A DNA stretch of 64,000 nucleotides from Laetiporus sulphureus 93-53 (taxonomy: Eukaryota; Basidiomycota; Agaricomycetes; Polyporales; Laetiporaceae). The position numbers and the translations under genes were made by a program. Positions 22,111 through 34,060 of the stretch are shown here, one piece after another. The first letter of the stretch is position 1; the number at the start of each line of letters is the position of its first letter. The notes under the pieces were generated by a model that worked only from the letters and a program-made list of their open reading frames with translations, ran no database searches and had not been told where the DNA came from. Where the stretch lies: positions 105,624 through 169,623 of the forward strand of contig NW_024468514.1 of the NCBI RefSeq assembly GCF_001632365.1, given 5' to 3'.

Positions 22111-23287
22111 GGAAGCCGTCCTACATAATCCAGACACAAAAAAGGTCGGGCGAGAGCTGCTCGGTACACGGCGACATGCGTATACGTCTGCCCATATGCA
22201 TCTGCCATCCTCAATGCCCTGGCATGGTAGATGGGTCATATTCCCTTGGATTTATATGCAGCGCTGATTGGTTGCATTGTACTGTAGCATTGTATGTACG
22301 CGTTTGCCGTGTAATCCTGGTCACTGTACGCTATTTTGCATAGATGCATTCACAAGGTTAACCCACCCCTCACGGCGTCAAGTCGACCACTGAAGCTGCC
22401 ATGTCCAGTCCATAACTGCGCGCGGGCATGCCGGATACGTTGTCACCGATCCCAGGTCCCAAGCTTAGAATACTGCCGTATGAGCGTCGACAAACATTTG
22501 CCGCCGAGCGTATGGACTGGACACAATTGAGCGTGCGAATCGAACTTTCCACGACAACCCACACATCCACGACGCGGTCCCGCTGCGGCATGATGCATCT
22601 AATACATCCCACCAGTCGCCTGGGACGTGTCATGGTTGGTGCGGCATTACCATCGCAGGCCCCACAGCGAGAGAATATGCGAGACAACATCTGAAGCTGA
22701 CTGTTCTGAGGAGGCTGTCCGTCTGTTTGCATATTTGATGCACACTATACAGGACCCTTCCAGCTGCGATCTCGAATTAAGATCATAGCGTTTCGCATCA
22801 ATCGTATTAAACTTCTGAAGGTATTCGCCTTGCATCGAGAGACTGAAAACAGACAGGATATGCCAATCCATATCATCTACGCCGATGATGGTATTCGCCA
22901 ACCGGATACTGTTGACTCTGTGCGGCACGCTGACGTTTTGGTTGTATTATCTTTGCTGACGATCGTGGCGTTCGGAAATATCGCATACAAGATGGAATTA
23001 CACTGTAAGAACTGGGAGACACGGCAAGACCAGGATACGAAAGAGAAATCCACAACGCAGTGGGCTTGGACCGCCAAGCTGAACATGAACAGCAGTGGAT
23101 ATTCGACAACAACTTGAATAGAAGCAGTCGCGAGTTCTCAAGCTAACGTACGGCAGGGGGGTCATATGGAAGATCAAGTTACACAGGATAAACCGACGCT
23201 ACAACAGACGAAGTTACAAGACAGCAGGCAACAGTCGCAACATCGAATAAATATAGCGGTACACATTCTCACAACGAAAGACAGCAA
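22111..23287. other. Gene-poor region, 1.18 kb
   Basis: No recognisable gene on either strand. Short frames are present but lack domains. A long plus-strand open frame (from 23166 to 24020) is antisense to the following secreted-protein gene and is not considered real. Confidence 0.5.
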
Positions 23288-23864
23288 TCAAGGGCTCCAA
23301 GCCTTGTTCTCAAAGTGCCACTCGACCTGCAAGACACCCTTGCCGAGGTCCGCTCCGAGCGACTCGAACAATGACGGACTCAAGTCTATGCAGCACGATC
23401 AGCGTCCGTTGACACGATCTGAAAACAAATTTACCGATATCAGACTGCCCGCAGCCCATGCATTCATCGCGGGTCTGCCCGTACTTAGTGACCCCATTGG
23501 CCTTGTTGGTGATCGCAATCCACTGCCACGGGACCAACGTCAGAATACAGAGCAAGTGAATGCACAGAAGGATTGGACGGACTTGGTTGCAGTTACCGCC
23601 GCTCCCGTAGATGAGGTGAGAGATGGCAACGATCGGCTTGTTGTCGGTGTCTGTGTATCCGCAAGCACCCAGGCCAACGTTGTACCAAGTGGCCTGCATA
23701 TGATCAGTCGGAAGAACTTCGACGGGGTTGTGGATGGGTCTCACCTTGCCATCATGAGTGACACGCTTGTCGAGCACCTCGGTCGCGTTCGCAGCGATAG
23801 GAGATGCGGACACTGTGGAAGCGAGTGCGGAGAGCGCAACGACGAGGAAAGCAAGACGGGACAT
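23288..23864 (-). CDS. Small secreted double-psi beta-barrel (barwin/RlpA-like) protein
   Basis: Four-exon gene for about 138 residues. A signal peptide (MSRLAFLVVALSALASTVSA) is followed by a propeptide ending LDKR, a Kex2-type cleavage site. The mature part begins THDGKATWYNVGLGACGYTD (across an intron), then NNKPIVAISHLIYGSGGNCNQ-like text, WIAITNKANGVTKYGQTRDECMGCGQSDIDLS and LGKGVLQVEWHF. This is the fungal barwin-like double-psi beta-barrel family of small secreted proteins, often expressed on plant material or in fruit bodies. Cys pairs (GACGY, GNCN, ECMGCG) fit disulphides. Expansin-like activity is possible but not shown. Confidence 0.87.
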
Positions 23865-23955
23865 TTTTGCAGTGAAGCTCGGAAGGAGGTATTGAAGAGC
23901 AAAGAACGCAATGAGGCGAGGAAGGTTGATGCTATCCCGTCAACGCAACTAGTGC

Positions 23956-23962
23956 TTTTATA
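23956..23962 (-). promoter_or_regulatory. TATA box of the secreted protein gene
   Basis: TATAAAA on the minus strand about 92 bp upstream of the ATG at 23864. The spacing and a pyrimidine-rich leader suggest a strongly inducible promoter. Confidence 0.6.
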
Positions 23963-25546
23963 CATGGAGCAAGAGCCTCTAAGATCAATCCATACGGAGA
24001 TCCTGCGAGAGGACCTGTAGCTGAAACATCGCCAAGGTGCAAAATGCTAGAGTCGGGACGGGTGACGAGGCGGTGAGGTCGGAATGATTGGAGCGAAAAC
24101 AGCCTTTGCCACGCACGCGCGAGAAGGCCTGAGGATCTGGAAGCAATAGCTTGAAATGTACCGGTGATGTTGATGCCAAGATTCGAGTGAAACATGGCTA
24201 CATTCACGATTCCAGGCATAGCTTCGTGCAAAAAGCAGGCGGATAATCATGCCCTCATCTTCTGCAGAGTGTGTTTCTGGCGAGGACAGACATTTCTTAC
24301 AGCCAGTATGAAGAGCTCAGCCACGCAGCAAGGCAATCCTTTCGCACAAGCATTCTGGATGAGCACCACAATGCATAATCGTAAGATATCCATAGAACTT
24401 ACCACTAATATCCAGCACATCATGCGCGAGGAGCATCGTAGCTGAAACATTGCCAAGGTGAGCAAGGCCAAAAATTAGTACGAGCGGCAGGTAGTCAAGC
24501 TTTCCATGTCCTCCTCGAGTGCCGCAAGGCGCTGACCGAAATTCATTGTCGCGGAGACCTTCGAGGCGTCTGAAGATGCACGAGGGAGCCTTGGGTTAGC
24601 CGAGACTCCGCCACTGCGCTACGTCCGAGGGTTGTTCGAAGTGAGCTCCCGATCAGATAGTGATGGAAAATCTTACATACGTACGGTTGTATCGATTCTG
24701 TCCCCGACACTGAGTGTGGTTTGACGTGAGGTTGCACTGCCCGCTACAGGACTCTCGTCACGCTATCCTTCAAGTTGCGCTTAGCTATGCAGCTGTTATC
24801 AGCCGATGCGTTCGACATGCATCAGGATAGGAAATATGAGCCAACTAACGATACCTGAGCGGAGGTTTATCGCCGTGCGTAAGTCGCCAAGTTGATCCGG
24901 ACTGAACGGATGGACGGGAAGCCATCAATACCACCATTCATGAGCGGGGCGCCCATCCTATCAGATCATGATCGACGTTTGAAGCGGAAGTGATCGACGA
25001 TGACTCACTAACGAGGACGCCTATAACACGTGCAGCCCCGGAGCAAGCGAGTGATGTGAGTTAAGCGCCAGGAGCTTGGCTATGTTCCAACAGAGCTTCT
25101 GTTGTATTCTGTTACATTAAACATCGGTGTATGCGGAGAAGAGGATTTCGAGAGTCTGGCTCGCGACGGGACATCAAAGTGGTCGGCGTCTTCCCGTTTC
25201 GTTCCAGCAGAGTCAGAACGGCAACGTTCCAAGATGCATGTATTAGGAATTAGGTATGTGGTAGAATAGGTATCGTGGCATGGGGATAAGAAATGGGAGC
25301 ATTGTGCAGAGAAATGTGCTCGCCTCTAATGGTCAAGCGGAGATGCGTTCTAAGTTGTATGGAGCAAAGAGAAACAGGAAAGCATACACAACAAGAACAA
25401 AGACACGGGGATGAAAATCGCGCAAATCTAGAGTGGGTCAAGAGCCGTTGCGCCGTGAGCCATGAGCCAAACGAGATTACTCACAATAGGTAACGCATGA
25501 TGTTAAGTCGGCTACGTATTCTATCACGCTGAGCCTTTTTCTACGG
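23963..25546. other. Gene-poor region, about 1.6 kb
   Basis: Contains a diverged direct repeat (GTAGCTGAAACATYGCCAAGGTG) at about 24018 and 24439. An isolated minus-strand exon-like piece at about 24478-24560 (acceptor AG, then MNFGQRLAALEEDMESLTTC and a stop) may be the 3' exon of a lost gene. No complete gene is recognised. Confidence 0.4.
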
Positions 25547-27605
25547 TCAGCATCCGAGCGTCCCCAACGTGCTCGATGGCGCCTTCCCGCCTTCCACCCA
25601 TGTCGTCCTAGAACGACGGGTATGGACACAAGTACCCTCCGCTCCGACGCCGTCACCATGTGCATCGCACTCCACTATCACGCTGTGCTCGACCTCCACA
25701 TGCACATTGAGCTCAACATCCGCAAGTTCGGCGACCGTGCTCGCGTGCCCGTCCTCTGCGGCATTCGTGATCGCAAGGCCTTCATCGATCCGGTGTCCGT
25801 CCTTCGGTTCTGACTCTCTCTGTGAGCGCATCGCGTACGAGATCGAGCGGCCGGAACGTATACGGCACGATATGTTGTGTGTGACACGACGGCGCTCTGC
25901 GGCGGCATCTAAGGGTATGCGCAAAATAAACCTGCCGCAAAAAAAGCTGGGGGCGCAAGGCGGCGTACCTCGTAGATGAATGAGCATCCTTTGGCTCATG
26001 ATCCACGTGACGGCTTCACCAAGACACGTACTGTACAAGAAAGACGTTAATATCAACCGACACGTTCAGAAGTCTTCGATCCGAGTGCATGCACACACCC
26101 TGAAGCCTGCATGAACACGATTCAGCAAAATGGGACGACTCATTGGACACGATACGGACTCATACCTGGGTGAGCTCATCGGTTGTCCTGAACAGCAGCA
26201 GATTGAAGATGTTCACACCTAACGCCAGTAGAAGGATTATTGGAGACGTCATATTGATATCAAAAATTACGCACCCGTCAACACGACGAAATACCCAATC
26301 CCATCATATAGCATCCTGCATCAGATCGATCTTGTCAAAGACACGCATTTTGCGGCCGCAGATGACATACAGTCTCACGAGCTCAGATAGTCTACATATA
26401 TCGTTAAGCCTGTATCTCGAAGTAAATCCTCAGGCTGACTCACCTCCCAGATGGCTCAGTATAACGTATTAAATAAAATGTCGATATCCCAAGAGTGACG
26501 ACATCATAGAACATCGCCAAGACGTAGTAAACCCACGTCGATAGGTATTTTGAGTGCTCTCCCCCGGTACAACTAGTGACGAGATGAGCTCGAAAGTGGC
26601 AGAATGCAATGTCGAAGCACTACTCACTTGTGGGACTACAACATTGGGGAATGAGTAGCGTAAACATCATGACGATACACGGAAGTAGCTCGCGTGCATA
26701 CAGTATTTTGGACATCTACGGAGCAATGACTTCCTTATTAAGATAGAGTGAGCACGCGGGAAGTAGGAAAGCGCGTACAGTCCCGATGAAAAAGATTCGT
26801 GAGGAATTCCGCCTGTGGTACATAACATTCATTTGTCAGAATTATCGTGGCTCAACGCCAGGCGAGGAGTCGCCTCACAGCTGATACGCAAGTAAACAGT
26901 ACAAGCAGTGTCCATGTCACCCATGTTGACCGCCGAGCAATATTAACTGTTCTGGAATTTATCTGAACGCTCAGTTCCCGCAATGAATCACAGTGACTGT
27001 TACCATCAGCCGCGCACTCACCTCAATCCCAAGATAATCTGCGAGACAATCGTCTGCAAGACTTCACAAGGCCATCCGCCACTCCATCAGTGTCCACGAT
27101 TGACACGGAAAGCGAGCTATTTGCTTACCTTTGAATATCGGGCCCACTAGGAAATACCTCTGACACTCCTCCTCAGAAAATTCGCCAAAGTAACCGACGC
27201 TGCCAACCGTCAACACAGTGACACTCAGATAGCTGATCCGGTCATCACTCAATTGGGGTCATTCGCGGGTTTTCGTGAAGGACTTACCGTATCAAAATGA
27301 ACAAAATGCAACCAGGACTCAGTCTCAGCAGTTTCTGGCCTTTGTAGAACCTCCACTCGGCAGGCAAGGTCACCAGGTAACTATTGAAAGGGTTAGCGAC
27401 TTCAGATGAGAAATCCAAGCGAGAGTCGCTCGCACTCGTAGGCCGCGATGGAGATGGCCGAAACGCGGATATAAGACGCTGCGTTGCTGTCGAGCTCCTG
27501 CGAGAGCGATGCCGCCTGGGGAGTGTCTCGTATCGCATCAACAGCAGACCTCGCTATTAAGAGTGGCCTGACGTCAGCTGAGGTGGCGAAGAGAGGGATG
27601 TGCAT
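25547..27605 (-). CDS. DUF6533-family multi-pass membrane protein
   Basis: Nine or more small exons. From ATG at 27605 the model reads SYIRVSAISIAAYE, splices to TYLVTLPAEWRFYKGQ and LRLSPGCILFILIRY (the DUF6533 signature), and goes on to ISYLSVTVLTVGSVGYF, QTIVSQIILGLR, ARRSTWVTWTLLVLF, WVYYVLAMFYDVVTLGIS, RMLYDGIGYFVVLTGVNIFNLLLF and GEAVTWIMSQRMLIHLR. The pattern of about seven helices is shared by a large Agaricomycete family of unknown function. The last exon codes an acidic, His-rich cytosolic tail (AEDGHASTVAELADVELNVHVEVEHS) not obviously part of the family core. Intermediate splice sites are approximate. Confidence 0.8.
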
Positions 27606-29013
27606 GTCTGGACAGCATTTGCTGGGGCGTCGTCGGAGATGAGTTGTGAGCCGTGTGTATCCGACTTGTACCCGACTCCGCGTGTCTGCAACTTTCAACT
27701 CGTGGCCGAGAGACTCGGTGAGGTCTTTGACCGTCGCAATCGTTTCGACGCCAGAACGTAGTTGCTCTTCATCAGTACTCGCATGAAGACAAAGGAGTGA
27801 GTGAAAAAGACAAGAAATTAACTTGGGTTGAAATCGAAGAATCACGGTAGGCACGCCGGTAGCGCCTGGGCGGTGATGGATACCGTCAAAACTGACGCTA
27901 CGCAGCCTATGTCCTCACATGAGGCTAGAAAATCCTTCCTGTTGCAGGAAAGAAGGCAGCCGAGGTGTGAAAGGTTCTTCAGTCATGTCAAAAATTTTGG
28001 TTCGGAGGCATTGATTATAGTTAGTCAATAACAGCAAGGAGGGCACTGGTCAGTCTGGAGCGCCGGAGAGGAGGCTCCTTGTTCCAGTTTTGTGACGTTC
28101 ATTCATTGCGATTGAATTGCTGTCACAGAGAGCTTGTTTCCCAAGGGCGTGCGATCAAGATGCTCAAGACGTCAAGATGTCAGCCACAAGTCCTTCGCAT
28201 GCTGATGCTCAAACGAATGCTGGGGTGGTCTGCTCGGTTGCATAGACCCAGTGCGATACCTTGGCAAGTTCAAGATTTCAGGCTAACGGGGTCGACTCGA
28301 TGTGAACGGTGAGCCAGGCAGAGTGACGGATTTCGAAAGAGGGGGGACTAACACCGTCTTTCTAGGAATAGTTGATGGTGGCTCAGAACTAGAACAGGGA
28401 GCTTTCTTTTTGAAAGGCGTATGCTACGCCGGCTCCTCTAACTAGCGCTCAAGTTCAACATTTGTAAATTCATTGAGGTTTTGAGATTTGCCACAAGGCA
28501 GTTTTGTGGGCGTCGTAACGCATAACCATCAGGTTGTCAAGTAGGATATTCCGCATTGGCTGCTTTAGCTGCAGTTTCATTTTCCTTCAGCGAGGGAGGG
28601 TCGTACATTTTCGGAACTTTCAACAGGGTTCCCTCAAAGATAGAAGCCTTGCACTTAGGTCCACGTTCTGCCTTGTCTTGATCTGTCCTCCGTGCGCCGC
28701 CTGGAAGGCTCGTTTCGAATGAAGATTGTGCCCAGAAGATAGTCATATTAACTTGGACGTATAGACCTGAGCTGGACATGGACTCTGGTCGGAATGGCAA
28801 GAATCCAACTGTATTTCCTATGTAACTCGCACAGTGACTTTACTGCATCGCAGCAACAAAGATCTTAAAACATCTTGGCTTTCGCACACCTTAGCATATT
28901 ACGGATCATTTTCACTATAAACGGTTCTACGGGTAAGAATTGAATCGAACGTTACGTAGTGTTTCGTGCCAAGTCGCGTCGACAATGGGCGTCTAATTCA
29001 CGCGAGGAACACA

Positions 29014-29020
29014 TGTCACG
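29014..29020. promoter_or_regulatory. E-box (CACGTG) upstream of LYS2
   Basis: TCACGTG about 150 bp upstream of the LYS2 ATG; CACGTG is bound by Cbf1-type bHLH factors in fungi. Confidence 0.3.
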
Positions 29021-29066
29021 TGGCCGCGTGTATGCGCGTCAAAGTGAATTTTCGGATTATACGCCC

Positions 29067-29073
29067 GAGTCAT
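29067..29073. promoter_or_regulatory. Gcn4/CpcA-type site upstream of LYS2
   Basis: GAGTCAT, the complement of ATGACTC, lies about 95 bp upstream of the LYS2 start. It matches the RTGACTC core bound by Gcn4/Cpc1 regulators of general amino-acid control, which fits a lysine gene. Confidence 0.45.
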
Positions 29074-29167
29074 CGAGGACCGTACTCTCGACCTGCTTTG
29101 CTTGTTTTCATTCAGTCAAAGTCTCTTATCGGCGCATACAGGGCTGGGTTTGCGCTCTTGACTCCCA

Positions 29168-32100
29168 ATGGCGGACCCGCGCGTCGCCAGAGTGGCATCG
29201 CGGCTGCAGAACCTACCGTCGATCTCCCTTCCGACGGACTATCCTCGACTAGCTGGGAATAGGCTGGTGGAGGCGGCATTCTCTGCCGACCTATCCGAAC
29301 AGACATGCTTGGGACTTTTGAAGTTGGCTCTGTACAACGAGGATGAAGATGACGAGGAGGAGGCAGTCGCAAAGAACCAGACACCGTCGCCTTTTCACTT
29401 GCTGCTTGCAGCTTTCTCTGTGCTCCTTCACCGGTACACTGGCGACACAGATCTGGTCATCGGCTCATCATCAGCTTCTGCTCGCGATCCTCTCGTCCTT
29501 CGCATTTCTGTCAACCCAGACGATCCGTTCTGGGCGGTAGTCCGCAAGGTGCAGCAAGTCGAGAAGGAGGCAGAGGCGGATGCCCTGCCGTACGATGCCA
29601 TAGTACGTGCGCTGGGTAGAGACAAGGGTGATGTTTCCGACAGCCATGCGCCGCTTTTCCGCGTCCGTTTCTTTGACGAGAAGGACACACCGCAGGAGCA
29701 CTTTCTCCGAAGCACGAGCCTGACGTCCGACCTGACCGTCTTCGTCTCTCGGCAGCACGACTCGAGTCGCAGCTCCATCGCACCGCACATCACCCTCCGC
29801 CTGCTGTACAATTCATTGCTTTTTACGCCCGCGCGGATGACGTTCATCGTGGACCAGCTGTCGACCCTCCTGCGGAAGATCGCCGCGAATCCAGTTGTGC
29901 TCGTCGGCTCCGTACCCTTGATGACACCTGTCCAGCGTGCGATCCTACCAGATCCCACGGCCGACCTCAACTGGTGTGATTGGAAGGGTGCGATCACGGA
30001 CGTGTTTTCGCGTAATGCACGCAGGTGGCCGGAACGGCCGTGTGTTATCCAATGCCTGCCTCCTGCCAGCTTCGACGCGCCGCAAGAGAAGAGGACATTC
30101 GACTACCAGACGATTTTGCACGCGTCGAACATTCTGGCACATCATCTGCTGCAAGGAGGTGTGCAGAGGGAAGAGGTGGTCATGGTATACGCCTACCGCA
30201 GCGTCGAGCTCGTCGTCGCCGTGATGGCCGTCCTCAAGGCCGGCGCTACGTTCTCAGTCATAGGTGCTTCATCTCGTCTTGTCAGCTCAGGACGCACTCG
30301 CAACTCACTCGCAGATCATCTCGCCGGGTGATGTTCCGTAGATCCTGCATATCCTCCGTCCAGGCAAACAATCTACTTGAAGGTCGCACAGCCCCGCGCG
30401 CTCGTCATCCTCAAAGGCGCGGGCAAGATCAGCCCGCCTGTACACGACTTTATCTCTTCTGAGCTGCAAATCCGCGTGGAGGTACCGGCGCTGGAACTTC
30501 TGGCTGACGGCAAGATCGTCGGTGGGCCGAGCGCGAACGGCGTGGATGTGCTGAAAGCGCAGGAGAGCCTGGCTGACAAGGACCCCGACGTCGTCCTGGG
30601 TCCGGACAGCGTTGGAACGTTGTCGTTCACTAGCGGTAGCACCGGTATCCCCAAGGGCGTGAAGGGAAGGCATTTCAGCTTGACCCACTTCTTCCCCTGG
30701 ATGGGTGAGAGGTTCGGGCTCGGAGAGCACTCAAAGTTCACCATGCTCAGCGGCATTGCTCACGATCCCATTCAGCGCGATAGTGAGTGGTCTTAGAACC
30801 GTACATCTAATGGCTCTCTGAATAATTTGTAGTGTTTACTCCGCTATTCTTCGGTGCAAGACTGTATGTTCCGACAGCGGAAGACATTGGGACTCCAGGA
30901 CGCCTCGCAGAGTGGATGGACGATAACGAAGTGACCGTGACACATCTCACTCCTGCTATGGGGCAACTCCTCTCTGCCCAGGCAACGCGCCAAATCCCAT
31001 CCCTCCGCAACGCATTTTTCGTCGGTGATGTGCTCACTAAGCGCGACTGCCTCCGCCTACAATGCCTTGCCGCCAACGTGCGCATCGTCAACATGTACGG
31101 CACGACCGAGACACAGCGTGCGGTCTCGTACTTCCTCATCCCGAGTGTCTCGGAGAACCCAACATTCCTCGCCACGCAGAAGGAGATCATGCCCGCCGGC
31201 GAGGGCATGATTGATGTGCAGCTGCTCGTCGTGAACCGCAACGACAAGAACGTGCCGTGTGCTGTAGGCGAGGTCGGTGAGATCTATGTCCGCTCTGGTG
31301 GACTTGCAGAGGGCTATTCAGACACCGAGGCCACCGTGAAGAAGTTCGTCACCAACTGGTTCGCGGCCAACGCACCGCCGAGGAAAGACACCATCCGCGA
31401 TCCGAGCTCGGATCGGTCTGGCCCGGAGGCGCAGTTCTGGAAGGGGATACGGGACCGGATGTACCGCTCAGGAGACCTCGGACGCTACTTGCCCAACGGC
31501 ATCGTCGAGTGCACAGGTCGTGCGGACGACCAGGTGAAGATCCGTGGCTTCCGCATCGAGCTGGGCGAGATCGACTTGTACCTGAGCCAACATCCGTTCA
31601 TCAGGGAGAATGTGACGCTTGTGCGGCGAGACAAGGACGAGGAGAAGGTTCTGGTCAGCTACTTCGTGCCAGTTGCTAGTCCGTCGCTGCACGAGTTCGA
31701 AAGCGATATTCCAGAGAGCGGGGACGAAAAGGGTGTCGTCATTGGGATGAGGAGATATAGAAAACTCATCAAGGACATCCGAGAGCATCTCAAAAAGAAG
31801 CTGCCCAGTTACAGTGTACCTACACGTGAGTCGATTTTCGTCGGCCGCTATGAGCCAATGCTGATGTGTTGCATAAAGTCTTCGTCCCACTGAAGCGCAT
31901 GCCGCTCAACCCTAATGGCAAGATCGACAAGCCCGCCTTGCCATTCCCTGATACAGCGCAGTCCGCACCGGCGGAACACCGTGGACCTGCCGCCAACCCT
32001 ACCGAGGAGGCTATCCGAGCCATATGGACGCGCATCCTGCCGAATCCTCCCTCGCCTTTGCCGCTGGACGAGAGCTTCTTCGACCTCGGCGGCCACTCAA

Positions 32101-33742
32101 TTCTGGCCACGCGTCTCATCTTTGAGATCCGAAAGGCCTTCTTGGTGGATGCGCCGCTTGGACTCATCTTCGAGAAGCCAACTATCGGGGCACTTGCGGC
32201 AGCGGTGGACGAGCTGCGCAATGCTGACCTGGGCATTGCGGGTGAGAAAACGCCACCCGCGGTATCAACTCCAACAGCGGCACCACAGCCGGCTGTGGTG
32301 CCCAAGAAGATGGTTTACAGTGAGGATTATGAGACATTGCTGTCGAAGCTCCGACCATCCTATCCAAGCGTTTCCTCCGATTACTCAAGTCGTCCACTCA
32401 CAGTCTTCCTCACCGGCGCGACTGGGTTCTTGGGCGCGTTCATCCTCCGGGACTTGCTGTCCCGTTCCGAGCGGGTGAAGAAGGTGATCTGCTTGGTGCG
32501 TGCGGCTGACGCCGAGAAGGCGCTGCAGCGTCTGCGGGATGCTGCGAGTGGTCGTGGAGTCTGGGATGAGCAATGGGTGCAGCAGGGGCGGTTGGAGGTT
32601 GTGAAGGGCGATTTAGATCAGGAGCGGTTCGGTTTGGACCAGCAGACGTGGGACCGCGTCGCTCAACAGGCAGATGCGATAGTACACAATGGCGCTCTGG
32701 TACGTGCGTTCGCAGTCTGTAGATCGTCGTTATTTAAAGGTTCGATGCATTTTAGGTGCACTGGGTGTATCCGTATGAGCGATTGCGGCCGGCAAACGTG
32801 CTCGGAACCCTCACTGCCATGGATCTCGCCGCTACCGGGAAGGCCAAGCTATTCGTCTTTGTGTCATCAACCTCTGCCATCGACACCGAGTACTATGTTC
32901 AGTTATCTGACACGCTGTCACGCGATCAAGACAGCCTCGGTGGGGTCCCGGAAAGTGATGATCTTGAGGGTGCTAGGACATCCTTGAAGACAGGATACGG
33001 GCAAAGCAAGTGGGTGTCCGAGAAGTTGCTCTTCGAAGGAGGACGACGTGGTCTCAAGGGTCACATCTTACGACCTGGTTACGTCGTCGGTGATTCAGAG
33101 TCTGCAGGTTGGTAGTATCATCTACGTGTTTCACGAATTTACTGACATCAACTTGCTTCAGTCACAAACACGGATGATTTCATCTGGAGGATGGTCAAGG
33201 GCTGCATCCAGCTCGGACTGGTTCCTGACATCAATAACACTGTGAACATGGTTCCAGTCGACCACGTTGCTCGTTGTGCAGCAATTGCTGCACTGGCGCC
33301 GTTGCCTCCACCTCGGGATGCCTTGACTGTACTCCACGTTACTGCGCACCCACGACCAACGTTCAACGACTTCCTCTCATCTCTAGCGAGGTATGGATTC
33401 GCGACAGAGCGATGTGAATATCTCTTGTGGCGCTCTCAGCTGGAACGGCACGTCATGGAGGTGCAAGACAATGCGTTGTTCCCGCTGCTGTATTTCGTGC
33501 TGGATGATCTTCCGACCAGCACAAAGGCACCAGAATTGAACGACGGCAACATGCGCGCCCTGCTTGCGCCTCATATGCGTGAAACGAATCGCACGGTGGA
33601 TGACGAGCTCATGGGCAAGTATCTCGCCTGGTTGATTCAGGTGAAATTCTTGCCCGAGCCGACCTCACCGAACGCGGAAAAAAAGCTGCCAAAGCTTGCG
33701 AACAGCTCAGCAGCGAGAGCGGTGGGACGAAGTGGAATTTGA
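29168..33742 (+). CDS. LYS2: L-2-aminoadipate reductase (lysine biosynthesis)
   Basis: Large multidomain enzyme of about 1,400 residues with several short introns. It activates alpha-aminoadipate with ATP, loads it on a phosphopantetheine arm and reduces it to the semialdehyde, the key step of fungal lysine synthesis. Order: N-terminal condensation-like region (residues 1-260), adenylation domain ([65 protein letters not shown]), carrier domain ([14 protein letters not shown], with the Ser for phosphopantetheine) and thioester-reductase domain ([51 protein letters not shown]). All core motifs are present. One splice near 30258/30342 joins TFSVI to DPAYPPSRQ. It needs an activating PPTase (LYS5) encoded elsewhere. 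Confidence 0.95.
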
Positions 33743-34060
33743 TGCTGATCTTTACCTGAGCGGACGGCAGGTGACGTTGGTTGTAGTAGCTATACAACAA
33801 TCTTTCTGGCAGCCACAATTGACCATGTTCTAAATGAAACCATACATAAATGATGAAGGTGAGCGGACTCAGGTGCTAGCGCTGTGACTCGGCGACCACG
33901 AAGGAATCTAGCTCGCCCTCTCGGGCCTGCGTGGGTAAAGATGCGACCTCGATTAGAGGTGAGCGCCTGGGAGCATCACAACGTGCGCTGAGCCTCATGG
34001 CAAAGTTCAACGCTCACCTCAACATCTTGGGTGGTCCATCTGTCGACAAGCCGTCCAACC
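33743..34060. other. Intergenic, 318 bp
   Basis: LYS2 3' flank and RBR promoter, tandem orientation. Nothing else recognised. Confidence 0.6.

Larger units (their letters stand above)
27606..29167. other. Intergenic, about 1.56 kb, LYS2 and DUF6533 promoters
   Basis: Divergent upstream regions of the DUF6533 gene and LYS2. A minus-strand frame ending at 28537 (coding ...FEGTLLKVPKMYDPPS...) looks protein-like but lacks a supported start or family; it is not called as a gene. Confidence 0.45.

Noticed and set aside
23166..24020. 284-aa plus-strand open frame
   Set aside because: It runs antisense through the spliced, signal-peptide-bearing secreted protein and has no domain.
34031..34060. 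Earlier start for the RBR ligase
   Set aside because: The upstream codon is GTG, not ATG; the first ATG in frame is 34061.
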